From the NCBI RefSeq assembly GCF_023228785.1, contig NZ_JALOAN010000036.1, positions 1 through 23,937 on the forward strand: a stretch of 23,937 nt of DNA. Reading direction: 5' to 3'. The number at the start of each line of letters is the position of its first letter. Position 1 is the first letter of the stretch. The notes under the pieces were generated by a model. It ran no database searches. It had not been told where the DNA came from and saw only the letters and a list, made by a program, of their open reading frames with translations. This DNA comes from Sulfurimonas sp. (GTDB taxonomy: Bacteria > Campylobacterota > Campylobacteria > Campylobacterales > Sulfurimonadaceae). This document shows positions 1-6,714 of the stretch, piece after piece. Made by a program: the position numbers and the translations under genes.

Positions 1-3
1 CAT
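1..3 (-). CDS. Start codon of a leftward gene outside the window
   Basis: The first three bases read as ATG on the minus strand. A good ribosome binding site (AAAAGGA) lies just upstream of it at about 10-16, with normal spacing. No further codon is visible, so the product cannot be read. In Helicobacter pylori topA neighbours flaB, and a weak sigma-28-like sequence lies upstream here, so a flagellin gene is possible but unproven. Confidence 0.5.
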
Positions 4-22
4 AATAAATCCTTTTCTATGG

Positions 23-39
23 AAGAGCCTTTCGCTCTT
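23..39 (-). other. Hairpin in the leader of the leftward gene
   Basis: AAGAGC and GCTCTT form a perfect 6-bp stem around a 5-nt loop. On the minus strand the hairpin sits a few bases before the ribosome binding site of the gene starting at base 3, so it would lie in that gene's 5' leader. On the plus strand it is followed by a broken T-rich stretch (GTTTTGAGTTTTT), so a weak terminator reading is also possible. Confidence 0.35.
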
Positions 40-111
40 GTTTTGAGTTTTTAATCTCGGCTTCCTTGCCTTGATGTTAGGTAAATCGACACTGTAAAAA
101 ATAACTTTAAC

Positions 112-125
112 AAGTTTGCAAACTT
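112..125. promoter_or_regulatory. Perfect 14-bp palindrome between divergent genes
   Basis: AAGTTTGCAAACTT is its own reverse complement. It lies between the leftward gene starting at base 3 and topA, about 80 bases upstream of the topA start. The position suits an operator for a dimeric regulator, but no regulator family was recognised from the sequence. Confidence 0.4.
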
Positions 126-156
126 ATCAAACTTTTACTATTTTATTTTTTTGTGC

Positions 157-199
157 TAAACTTCGCCACTTAAAAATCACTATACTATATATAGGAAAA
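157..199 (+). promoter_or_regulatory. Probable topA promoter and ribosome binding site
   Basis: Two -10-like boxes precede topA: an extended box TGCTAAACT (154-162) after a T-rich stretch typical of campylobacterotal promoters, and TATACT (181-186). The ribosome binding site AGGAAAA (193-199) sits just before the TTG start at 204. Starting from the second box would leave a leader of only about 11 bases, so the first box may be the main one. Confidence 0.45.
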
Positions 200-203
200 C
201 TAT

Positions 204-2429
204 TTGAAGCTAATCATCGTCGAATCACCCGCAAAAGCAAGAACTATTAAAACTTTTCTAGGTAAAGGTTATGAAGTCATTGCATCTAAAGGTCACATCA
301 GAGACCTCCCAAAATCTCGTTTTGGCATCACTGTAGATGAAGACAACCAACTCGTCCCAGCTTATAGCGTTGCGAAAGAAAACGCTGCAATTGTCAAAGA
401 GATAAGAGAGCTTGCAAAAAAAGCAGATACTATCTACATCGCGACCGATGAGGACCGTGAGGGTGAAGCTATTGGTTGGCATATAGCTCACGCTATAAAA
501 AAAGACCCCGCAGAGCTTCCTCGCATCGTCTTTCACGAAATCACAAAAACTGCAATAACCCATGCACTCGAATCTGCAAGAAAGATAGATATGAGCATGG
601 TAAATGCTCAACAAGCTCGCCGTATGCTTGACCGCGTTGTGGGTTATAAACTATCTCCACTTCTAAGTTCAAAGATCCAAAAAGGACTCTCTGGTGGTCG
701 TGTTCAGTCTTCGACTCTAAAACTTGTAGTAGATCGTGAGAGGGAGATAAAGGCTTTTATCCCAGTAGAGTACTGGACGATCGACACACTTTTTAAAAAA
801 GATATAGAAGCTACTCTTATAAACCACATGGGTGATAAGCTCACAAAACTATCAATTGAGAACAAAAACGATGCTACTTCTATAGTTAAAAGTGTAGAAG
901 CAGACTCATTTGTTATCTCAAAGATAGAAACAAAACAGAGAAAAACTTCAACTCCTCCACCATTTATGACTTCAACTCTGCAACAAACTGCATCTAGTAA
1001 GTTAGGATTTACTCCTAAGAAAACTATGATGGTAGCTCAAAGCCTCTATGAGGGAGTAAAAACTCCTGATGGAACGAGTGGTGTTATCACATATATGAGA
1101 ACTGACTCACTAAATATGGCAACAGAAGCAGTAAATAGCGTTCGCGACATCATAGAGAAGAAATTTGGCAAAAAGTACCTGCCAGATGAGCCAAAGTTCT
1201 ATGGTAAAAAAGCAAAAGGTGCGCAAGAGGCGCACGAAGCCATTCGCCCTACTATGCTAGAGTTTACTCCAGAAATAGCACAGAGTTTTTTAAAGCCAGA
1301 TGAGATCAAACTCTACCGTCTGATCTATGAGAGATTTATGGCTTGTCAAATGAATGATGCATTATTTGAGCAAAACAATATCATCTTTACTGGAAAAAAC
1401 AACGAGTTTCGAGCAAGCGGTAGAAAACTTATCTTTGATGGTTTCTATGCAGTTTTAGGAAATGAAGACAAAGACAAACTTCTTCCAACTCTAAAAGAGG
1501 GCGACAAAGCCGAGATCCAAAGCATAAAACCTGAGCAACACTTTACTGAGCCACCACCAAGATACTCAGAAGCAAGTCTCATTAAAAAACTCGAATCTGA
1601 GGGAGTTGGTCGTCCATCAACTTACGCTCCAACTATTGCGACTCTAAGTGGTCGTACTTATGTAAACATAGAAAAAAAACAAATAGTTCCAACAGAGATG
1701 GCTTTTACTGTAACCGAAATGCTTGAGAAAAACTTTGCAAACATTGTTGATATATCTTTTACTGCTAATATGGAAGAAAAACTAGACGAGATCTCAGAAG
1801 GTCAAACAGATTGGCAGAAACTTCTAAGTGACTTCTACTTTCCTTTTATGGAGCAAGTTGCTGAAGGTAAAGAGAAGATTGTCTCACTAAAACTTGCAAA
1901 ACCACTAGGGAGAACTTGTCCTAAGTGTGGTGAACATGAACTTCTTTTGAGATCTGGTCGCTTTGGAAACTTCGTAGCTTGTAGCGGTTTTCCAAAGTGT
2001 AAATATACTGAACAAGTTGATGAAGACGGTAACAAAGTAGAAGTAAAGCAAGAAAAAAGTGGCGATATTTGTGATAAATGTGGCAAAGAGATGATTATAA
2101 AAAATGGAAGAAATGGACAGTTTTTAGCTTGTAGCGGTTATCCTGAGTGTAAAAATACAAAAAGTATAGATGTTGAGACACAAGTTAGCAAGACTCCTTG
2201 TCCTGATTGTGGTGGTGAGATAAGTCTTAAAAACTCTCGACGTGGACCTTTTTGGGGCTGCGCAAATTACCCTGATTGTAAGTTTATCTCAAAGTTTGAA
2301 CCTACTACTATCAAGTGTAAAGAAAAAGGCTGTAAAGGTGTTTTAGCACCAAGAGTTTACAGAAACAAAGATGTTTATGAGTGTGTAAAGTGTAAAACTC
2401 GTACACCTGCAGAAGATATAAAGGCTTAA
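204..2429 (+). CDS. topA: DNA topoisomerase I (type IA)
   Basis: Relaxes negatively supercoiled DNA by cutting one strand through a tyrosine-phosphate bond. The 741-residue length is normal for bacterial TopA. A TOPRIM domain opens the protein (KLIIVESPAKA, then ATDEDREGEAIGWH near residue 90). The catalytic tyrosine is Y297 in the GVITYMRTDS motif. The C-terminus carries three clear four-cysteine zinc-ribbon repeats (CPKCG, CDKCG and CPDCG, each ending in a CxxxPxC-like half) and a fourth, less regular CKEKGC/CVKC pair. The start is TTG at 204, with AGGAAAA upstream, and the protein opens exactly at the conserved N-terminus. A phosphodiesterase gene follows after 29 bases, with bioB overlapping it, so the three are probably co-transcribed. 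topA next to bioB is also recalled from Campylobacter jejuni. Confidence 0.97.
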   Translation: MKLIIVESPAKARTIKTFLGKGYEVIASKGHIRDLPKSRFGITVDEDNQLVPAYSVAKENAAIVKEIRELAKKADTIYIATDEDREGEAIGWHIAHAIKKDPAELPRIVFHEITKTAITHALESARKIDMSMVNAQQARRMLDRVVGYKLSPLLSSKIQKGLSGGRVQSSTLKLVVDREREIKAFIPVEYWTIDTLFKKDIEATLINHMGDKLTKLSIENKNDATSIVKSVEADSFVISKIETKQRKTSTPPPFMTSTLQQTASSKLGFTPKKTMMVAQSLYEGVKTPDGTSGVITYMRTDSLNMATEAVNSVRDIIEKKFGKKYLPDEPKFYGKKAKGAQEAHEAIRPTMLEFTPEIAQSFLKPDEIKLYRLIYERFMACQMNDALFEQNNIIFTGKNNEFRASGRKLIFDGFYAVLGNEDKDKLLPTLKEGDKAEIQSIKPEQHFTEPPPRYSEASLIKKLESEGVGRPSTYAPTIATLSGRTYVNIEKKQIVPTEMAFTVTEMLEKNFANIVDISFTANMEEKLDEISEGQTDWQKLLSDFYFPFMEQVAEGKEKIVSLKLAKPLGRTCPKCGEHELLLRSGRFGNFVACSGFPKCKYTEQVDEDGNKVEVKQEKSGDICDKCGKEMIIKNGRNGQFLACSGYPECKNTKSIDVETQVSKTPCPDCGGEISLKNSRRGPFWGCANYPDCKFISKFEPTTIKCKEKGCKGVLAPRVYRNKDVYECVKCKTRTPAEDIKA

Positions 2430-2458
2430 GCAAAAGCATCTCTCATAAGGAGACAAAG

Positions 2459-2980
2459 TTGAAAATAGGCATTATTTCAGACACTCACTCAAAAGTAAAG
2501 ATGGCAAAAGATGCTATAGACTTACTTATAGAAAATGGCGCAGAGTTTATTATCCATTCTGGGGACATTGGAGAGAGCGAAACTTTAGACTATCTAGAAA
2601 ATTGCTCAGCTCCTTATGTGGCTGTTTATGGCAACAACGATGCACATTTAGCCGAGTTTCACTCAAAGTATAACTTAGTCCAAGAGCCTTACTACTTTAA
2701 ACTAGCAGATACAAAGTTTAAACTTATGCATCTTCCTTTTTATATGTCTGGTGATGCAGATGTGGTAATCTTTGGACATACTCATACTTTTGAGAGTGAC
2801 TTTAAAGGCAAGACTCTTTTTTTAAATTCTGGTGAAGTTTGTGCAAGAAACAAACCCATTTCAGAGTGTGCAATGCTTGAAGTTAGCGATAGTCATTTTA
2901 ATGTTAGCTATTTTACTAAAGACAAAGAAGAAAAAAATTTCAACAAAAAACTATTTTCATATGAAAGAATTAAATCATGA
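2459..2980 (+). CDS. Metallophosphoesterase, YfcE/MJ0936 family
   Basis: Small cytosolic calcineurin-like phosphodiesterase; the family uses two metal ions, often manganese, to cleave phosphodiesters, but the natural substrate is generally unknown. The metal-binding motifs appear in order: SDTH at residues 7-10, SGDIG near 35, GNNDAH near 58, and GHTH in the IFGHTHTF stretch before the end. The stretch before GHTH that usually contributes another metal histidine as GH is compressed here to MHLPF. Length (173) fits the family. The TTG start at 2459 has an excellent AAGGAG six bases upstream. The stop overlaps the bioB start as ATGA, indicating translational coupling, although no link to biotin chemistry is known. 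Family is certain, substrate is not. Confidence 0.88.
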   Translation: MKIGIISDTHSKVKMAKDAIDLLIENGAEFIIHSGDIGESETLDYLENCSAPYVAVYGNNDAHLAEFHSKYNLVQEPYYFKLADTKFKLMHLPFYMSGDADVVIFGHTHTFESDFKGKTLFLNSGEVCARNKPISECAMLEVSDSHFNVSYFTKDKEEKNFNKKLFSYERIKS

Positions 2981-3822
2981 ATAAAGAGATATTTCTATGT
3001 GCCATTTGTAATATAAACAGTGGAACATGTAACGAAGACTGTAAGTTTTGCTCACAAAGTGTAAGATATAAAGCAGATATACAGAGGTATAAACAAAAAG
3101 AGATGCTACACATCTTAGATGAAGCAAAAACTGCAAGAGAAAATGGAGCCTTGGGCTTTTGTCTAGTTACCTCTGATAAAGGGTTAAATAGCAAGACTCT
3201 TGAGTTTGTTTGTGGCATTGCAAAAATTTTAACAAAAGAAGTTCCAGAACTAAGACTTATTGCTTGTAATGGAACTGCCTCACTAGATCAGCTCCTAACT
3301 CTAAAAGATGCTGGTATCAAGGCTTACAACCACAACTTAGAGACTTCAAGAGATTTTTATCCTAAGATCTGCACTACTCACACATGGGATGAAAGGTATG
3401 AGACTTGTCAAAATGTAAATAAGTCTGGCTTAGTTCTTATAAGTGGTGGGATCTTTGGTCTTGGTGAGAGCGATGAAGATAGGATCTCGATGTTAAAGTC
3501 ATTAGAGTCACTAAACCCAACTTCAGTTCCTATAAACTTCTACCACCATAATGAAGCACTAGATCTAGAGCCAAATCCGCTAGACATTGAAACAGCTTTT
3601 TCACTCATAAGACTTACAAGGAAGAGCATACCAAACGCAGAGAGAATTATGATTGCTGGTGGTCGTGGGCTTATGTTTGGAGAGAGACAAGATGAGATAT
3701 TTCAGCACGGTGCGAACTCCATAGTTATAGGAAACTATCTAACAACAAATGGTAGAATATCAAGCAAAGATTTAGAGATGCTAAAATCATTAAATCTTAG
3801 TATTGCGAAAAAAGTTAGCTGA
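2977..3822 (+). CDS. bioB: Biotin synthase with one [2Fe-2S] ligand replaced
   Basis: Radical SAM enzyme that inserts sulfur into dethiobiotin, the last step of biotin synthesis. The SAM-binding [4Fe-4S] cysteines are C18, C22 and C25 (GTCNEDCKFC). The AYNHNLETS and GGIFGLGES motifs are typical of BioB. At 281 residues it is the short campylobacterotal form, lacking the N- and C-terminal extensions of the E. coli enzyme. By eye alignment, the ligands of the second, sulfur-donating cluster are C62 and C97 (E. coli C97 and C128) and R223 (R260), but the position of E. coli C188 is isoleucine I155 (GLVLISGGI, codon ATA at 3439-3441). A nearby extra cysteine, C144, lies 11 residues earlier. The ATG overlaps the preceding stop by four bases. 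The protein is clearly BioB-like; whether it carries a normal [2Fe-2S] cluster is open. Confidence 0.9.
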   Translation: MNKEIFLCAICNINSGTCNEDCKFCSQSVRYKADIQRYKQKEMLHILDEAKTARENGALGFCLVTSDKGLNSKTLEFVCGIAKILTKEVPELRLIACNGTASLDQLLTLKDAGIKAYNHNLETSRDFYPKICTTHTWDERYETCQNVNKSGLVLISGGIFGLGESDEDRISMLKSLESLNPTSVPINFYHHNEALDLEPNPLDIETAFSLIRLTRKSIPNAERIMIAGGRGLMFGERQDEIFQHGANSIVIGNYLTTNGRISSKDLEMLKSLNLSIAKKVS

Positions 3823-3845
3823 ATGCTTTAAAGAGTTGTCAAAAT

Positions 3846-4012
3846 AGATCCTGAATCAAGTTCAGGATGACGGTTTGTTTTGCTCAGGAAGACAGTCTAT
3901 TTGCTCATGATGACAGTTTGTTTGATCAGGATGATGGTTTGTTTGCTCAAGATGATGGTTTGTTTGATCAGGATGACGCGTGTTTCGTCATTCCGTGCTT
4001 GACACGGAATCT
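3846..4012. mobile_element. MITE-like element: hairpin-bearing inverted repeats around tandem repeats
   Basis: Two 27-bp termini (3846-3872 and 3986-4012) are inverted copies of each other at 19 of 27 positions. Each end is itself a perfect 8-bp hairpin with a 5-nt loop: ATCCTGAA/TTCAGGAT on the left and ATTCCGTG/CACGGAAT on the right. The eight differences fall into four base pairs, each changed on both sides so that pairing is kept. The interior is filled by degenerate 21-bp tandem repeats. Such TCATTCCG...CTTGACACGGAATC repeats are recalled as scattered in many bacterial genomes. No transposase is encoded, so any movement would need a partner elsewhere. Confidence 0.7.
3866..3971. repeat. 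Five degenerate 21-bp tandem repeats
   Basis: Units start at 3866 (22 bp, one extra T), 3888, 3909, 3930 and 3951, with a partial sixth from 3972. The consensus begins GATGAYRGTTTGTTTG and ends YTCAG-like. Each unit restarts with the CAGGATGACG-like edge of the flanking inverted repeat, so the array probably grew by duplication of that edge. One frame stays open across several units but has no start or ribosome binding site of its own, so it is not called coding. Confidence 0.8.
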
Positions 4013-4056
4013 AGTTTATAGATTAATGAGATAGTTTAACTAATAAAAGGATACTT

Positions 4057-5217
4057 ATGCACGATAATGTTGTTTTGATAATTACTATCTCACTTATCAT
4101 CATAACTACTCCTTTTTTTGCAAAACTCCTAAAACTTCCAACTACTCCTATAGAGATCATCTTTGGATCAATTTTAGGATATGTAGGTTTTTTACATACC
4201 GAGCATCTCTTTGAAATAGTTGCAGAACTTGGATTTTTGTACCTTATGTTTATAGCTGGAACTGAGATCAACCTCAAAAAAGTCCTTAAAACCCCTAAAG
4301 AACTTATGAAAAAAATCGTACTCTATCTCATTATTCTTTACGCTTTTTCAATCCTTATCTCACTCTACTTTAACCTTGGAAAAATCTTTATGGTTCTTCT
4401 TCCTCTTATCTCGGTCGGACTTATTGCGAGTCTCTCAAAGGAGTATGGAAAAACTCCGTGGTTAGGACTTTCTATGACTGCTGGAGCCGTTGGCGAGGTT
4501 GTGAGTATCGGCTTTTTAACACTCACTTCAGCCGCAATTGAGTCTGGTTTTGGAAGTGGGCTTATAAAGACTATACTAGCTCTTATCTTCTTTTTGCTCT
4601 TTATGTTTTTACTCTTTCGTGCAATGGAACTTCTCTTTTGGTGGTTTCCAGGAGTCTCAACATCTTTGATGCCAGTTGATGATAACAAAGAACAAGATAT
4701 TCGCCTCTCTATGGGAATCTTCTTTTTACTCGTTGGAGCAATGCTCTACTTAGAACTCGAACTCGCCTTTGGAGCATTTTTAGCAGGGATCTTTATACCT
4801 ACGTTTTTTGAACATAAACACGAACTGCCCGAAAAACTTGCCTCTTATGGATTTGGGTTTTTGATTCCTATATTTTTCATCTACATTGGGAGCTCTTTTG
4901 ATCTAGCTGCTCTTACTATGGATGGACTTATCTATAAAGCTTTAGTTATTGCAGCCTTTATGATTATTATGAGAGTTATTGCATCTTTAGTTTTTATCAA
5001 AGAGTTAGGGCTTATAGACTCTGTACTTATGGGCTTGTCTCACTCCATGCCACTCACTCTTCTAATTGCTATGGCAACACTTGCATATCAAGGCTCAAGT
5101 ATAGATACTCTTCACTATTATGCTTTTATCTTAGCGGCATTGTTTCAGGTTATAAGTGTTATGATTATCATCAAACTCATAAACAATTATAAGTTAAAGG
5201 GGGATGCAAGTGTCTAG
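4057..5217 (+). CDS. Cation/proton antiporter, CPA2 (KefB-like) membrane domain
   Basis: Inner-membrane protein, mostly hydrophobic from residue 5 to 380, with about a dozen predicted membrane segments; probably exchanges Na+ or K+ for protons. Family marks include the opening LAKLLKLPTTPIEIIFGSILG-like half, the FIAGTEI turn near residue 68, and the GAFLAGIF motif near residue 240 followed by an IPIFFIYIGSSFDL segment. At 386 residues it has only the exchanger domain; the cytosolic TrkA-N and TrkA-C regulatory domains of KefB/KefC are absent. AAAAGGA (4045-4051) precedes the ATG. The next gene overlaps its end, so the two are translationally coupled. The ion is not decidable from sequence. 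Confidence 0.85.
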   Translation: MHDNVVLIITISLIIITTPFFAKLLKLPTTPIEIIFGSILGYVGFLHTEHLFEIVAELGFLYLMFIAGTEINLKKVLKTPKELMKKIVLYLIILYAFSILISLYFNLGKIFMVLLPLISVGLIASLSKEYGKTPWLGLSMTAGAVGEVVSIGFLTLTSAAIESGFGSGLIKTILALIFFLLFMFLLFRAMELLFWWFPGVSTSLMPVDDNKEQDIRLSMGIFFLLVGAMLYLELELAFGAFLAGIFIPTFFEHKHELPEKLASYGFGFLIPIFFIYIGSSFDLAALTMDGLIYKALVIAAFMIIMRVIASLVFIKELGLIDSVLMGLSHSMPLTLLIAMATLAYQGSSIDTLHYYAFILAALFQVISVMIIIKLINNYKLKGDASV

Positions 5218-5566
5218 ATCTGTGCTTTTACAACTTGCTCGTGAGTCCATCCAAGAGGTCTTAGAATCTCAAAGAACCATAGATAAAGCTACCCTTTTAA
5301 ATGAACATCCACTGCTCAATGAAAAGATACAAACAACACTAAATATCTACTTAGATAATGAGTTAAGAGGCTCTTGTTCCTCTACATCTGCACAAAAAAG
5401 TCTCTTAGAAGAGATCATCTATAACGCTAAAGTTGCAGCATTTGAAGATAAAAATTTCTCTCCACTCACAACTTCTGAATACTTAAGTTGTGAGATAGAA
5501 CTAATCCTAAACACTCCAGATGGAGTAATGAGCCAAAAAGATGAAGCTATACTAAAAGAAGGTTAG
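5210..5566 (+). CDS. Short AMMECR1-like protein
   Basis: Residues 1-105 resemble the AMMECR1 fold: an opening RSVLLQLARESI helix, a strand pair around YLDNELRGS, and the AKVAAFEDKNFSPLT helix-turn. The family's hallmark LRGCIG is altered to LRGSCS, and the protein ends at about 118 residues, where family members run to roughly 180-200, so the C-terminal third is missing. GTG at 5210 is preferred: AAAGGGGG (5196-5203) is six bases away, whereas it abuts the alternative ATG at 5204. The gene overlaps the antiporter stop by eight bases. AMMECR1 proteins have no settled biochemical role; some bacterial copies occur with Memo-like and radical SAM genes, which are not present here. It could be a decayed copy or a reduced family. 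Confidence 0.65.
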   Translation: MSRSVLLQLARESIQEVLESQRTIDKATLLNEHPLLNEKIQTTLNIYLDNELRGSCSSTSAQKSLLEEIIYNAKVAAFEDKNFSPLTTSEYLSCEIELILNTPDGVMSQKDEAILKEG

Positions 5567-5655
5567 CCTCGTTCCCATCGCTCTGCGTGGGAATGCATAC
5601 TAATAAATACACACAAATAAATATACGCTCCAACGCAGAGCATTGGAGTGAGGGC
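5566..5655. repeat. Palindromic repeat element with two hairpins and complementary loops
   Basis: The first hairpin is TTCCCA/TGGGAA (5572-5577 with 5588-5593); the second is CTCCAA/TTGGAG (5628-5633 with 5643-5648). The loop of the first contains GCTCTGCG (5580-5587) and that of the second CGCAGAGC (5634-5641), which are exact complements. The flanks GCCTC and GAGGGC pair imperfectly. The CGTTCCCA...CTCTGCGTGGGAATGC core resembles repeats recalled from many proteobacteria. It begins at the stop of the AMMECR1-like gene and lies between convergent genes. Confidence 0.65.
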
Positions 5656-5678
5656 AATCTTAAACACTCCGAGTGGAG

Positions 5679-5694
5679 GGAGAGTTAACTCTCC
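5679..5694. terminator. Perfect 16-bp palindrome at the end of the oxidoreductase gene
   Basis: GGAGAG-TTAA-CTCTCC is a perfect inverted repeat spanning the stop codon of the leftward oxidoreductase gene and followed by TTT on the plus strand. Between two convergent genes it may act as a weak terminator for the rightward antiporter pair. The T run is short, so efficiency is uncertain. Confidence 0.35.
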
Positions 5695-6650
5695 TTTAAT
5701 CTGTCTCCACCTTGTATAAAACACGCTATTGCGTAGCCGTGATTTAGCCCTAGAGCTATACTTCCACCTCGCTCTTGCGTGATATCTCCAGCTACAAAAA
5801 GACCTTTTATGTTTGTCTCATAATCTTTGTCGTGAACTGGCTTTCCATCTATCTCTTCTATGCCCGATGCACTTAAAAAACCACTAGGTGTTGTTCCACC
5901 AATAGCAAATACTACCCTATCAAAGATCTCAGGCTCTATCTCTCTATATATAACCTTTACCTTGCCATCCTCATCTTCAAGTCCATCTATGTTTATGCCA
6001 AGTATTGGTCTTACTTCTTTGTGGATAATAGCGTTTGCGATATTTGTTTGATTTGTTGGGTTTGCTCGTCTAAATGTCTCTCTTCTGTAACAGATAGCTA
6101 CATCATTTTTCTCACTAAGATCTACCGCATACTCAACTGCACTATCTCCCCCACCAACTACAAGGATCTTCTCGCCCTCACTACAGCTCTCTAGGGAGTA
6201 AACTATCTTATCTTTTATGCCCACTGGAATAGGATACTTCGGCTTATTTACTTTTCCCATCCTCCCAATAGTTACAACAACATTTTTGGCTCTGATGCTC
6301 TTTCCTGCCAAAAATATTTCAAAATAGTGCTCTTTTTTTACAACAGACTGAACCTCAACATGCGTTTGAAGTTCCACTGAGTGGCGATCTAGTAGCTCAT
6401 CAAAGAAGTCTAATGTTGTCTCTTTTGTTCCATCTACAAAAAAGATCCTACCATCTAGCTCAACTTCTTGCCCCTTCCAGTCCTTATCTACTCTTTTGTT
6501 TTCTTTGTAATACTTTCGTATAGTAGAGTTATGGTTTTGATCCTTTTCTAGTAAGACTATATCCTTTATACCTTGCATATAACTCTCTATAGCCGTTGCT
6601 ATCCCTGCTGGACCGGCCCCTATTATGGCTAGATTGTACAGATGACTCAT
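5685..6650 (-). CDS. FAD/NAD(P)-dependent pyridine nucleotide-disulfide oxidoreductase (YpdA-like)
   Basis: Soluble flavoprotein of the thioredoxin reductase superfamily. An FAD-binding GAGPAG lies at residues 11-16 (NLAIIGAGPAGIATA) with an acidic residue closing the second strand (LLEK). A second dinucleotide fold (VVGGGDSAVEYA) lies near residue 165, and a GLFVAGDIT flavin motif near 285. The redox CxxC of thioredoxin reductase is absent, placing it with YpdA/ferredoxin-NADP reductase-like members rather than TrxB. The substrate is unknown; reduction of a low-molecular-weight disulfide or of ferredoxin are the family precedents. The ATG has a strong AAGGAG upstream. It is transcribed alone, divergently from the 6715 gene. 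Confidence 0.85.
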   Translation of the reverse strand: MSHLYNLAIIGAGPAGIATAIESYMQGIKDIVLLEKDQNHNSTIRKYYKENKRVDKDWKGQEVELDGRIFFVDGTKETTLDFFDELLDRHSVELQTHVEVQSVVKKEHYFEIFLAGKSIRAKNVVVTIGRMGKVNKPKYPIPVGIKDKIVYSLESCSEGEKILVVGGGDSAVEYAVDLSEKNDVAICYRRETFRRANPTNQTNIANAIIHKEVRPILGINIDGLEDEDGKVKVIYREIEPEIFDRVVFAIGGTTPSGFLSASGIEEIDGKPVHDKDYETNIKGLFVAGDITQERGGSIALGLNHGYAIACFIQGGDRLKES

Positions 6651-6702
6651 AAAAACTCCTTATATTTGTAAAATATTTTAACATATTTTAGTATGTTTGT
6701 TA

Positions 6703-6708
6703 TATACT
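6703..6708 (+). promoter_or_regulatory. -10 box very close to the 6715 start codon
   Basis: TATACT lies six bases before the ATG at 6715, in a T-rich campylobacterotal-type promoter context. Transcription starting about seven bases downstream would begin at or next to the start codon, implying a leaderless or nearly leaderless mRNA. No good ribosome binding site precedes this ATG, which agrees. Confidence 0.4.
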
Positions 6709-6714
6709 TAGAGA

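Noticed and set aside
3846..3992. Frame through the 21-bp repeats reading as a short acidic repeat protein (DDSLFDQ-like)
   Set aside because: A 21-bp period keeps any frame in phase, so openness is expected; no start codon with ribosome binding site was seen and the sequence is explained by the repeat element.
5204..5209. Start of the AMMECR1-like gene at the ATG at 5204
   Set aside because: The AAAGGGGG ribosome binding site abuts this ATG; GTG at 5210 has the right spacing.
5685..6650. Thioredoxin reductase TrxB
   Set aside because: The redox CxxC motif between the two nucleotide folds is missing.
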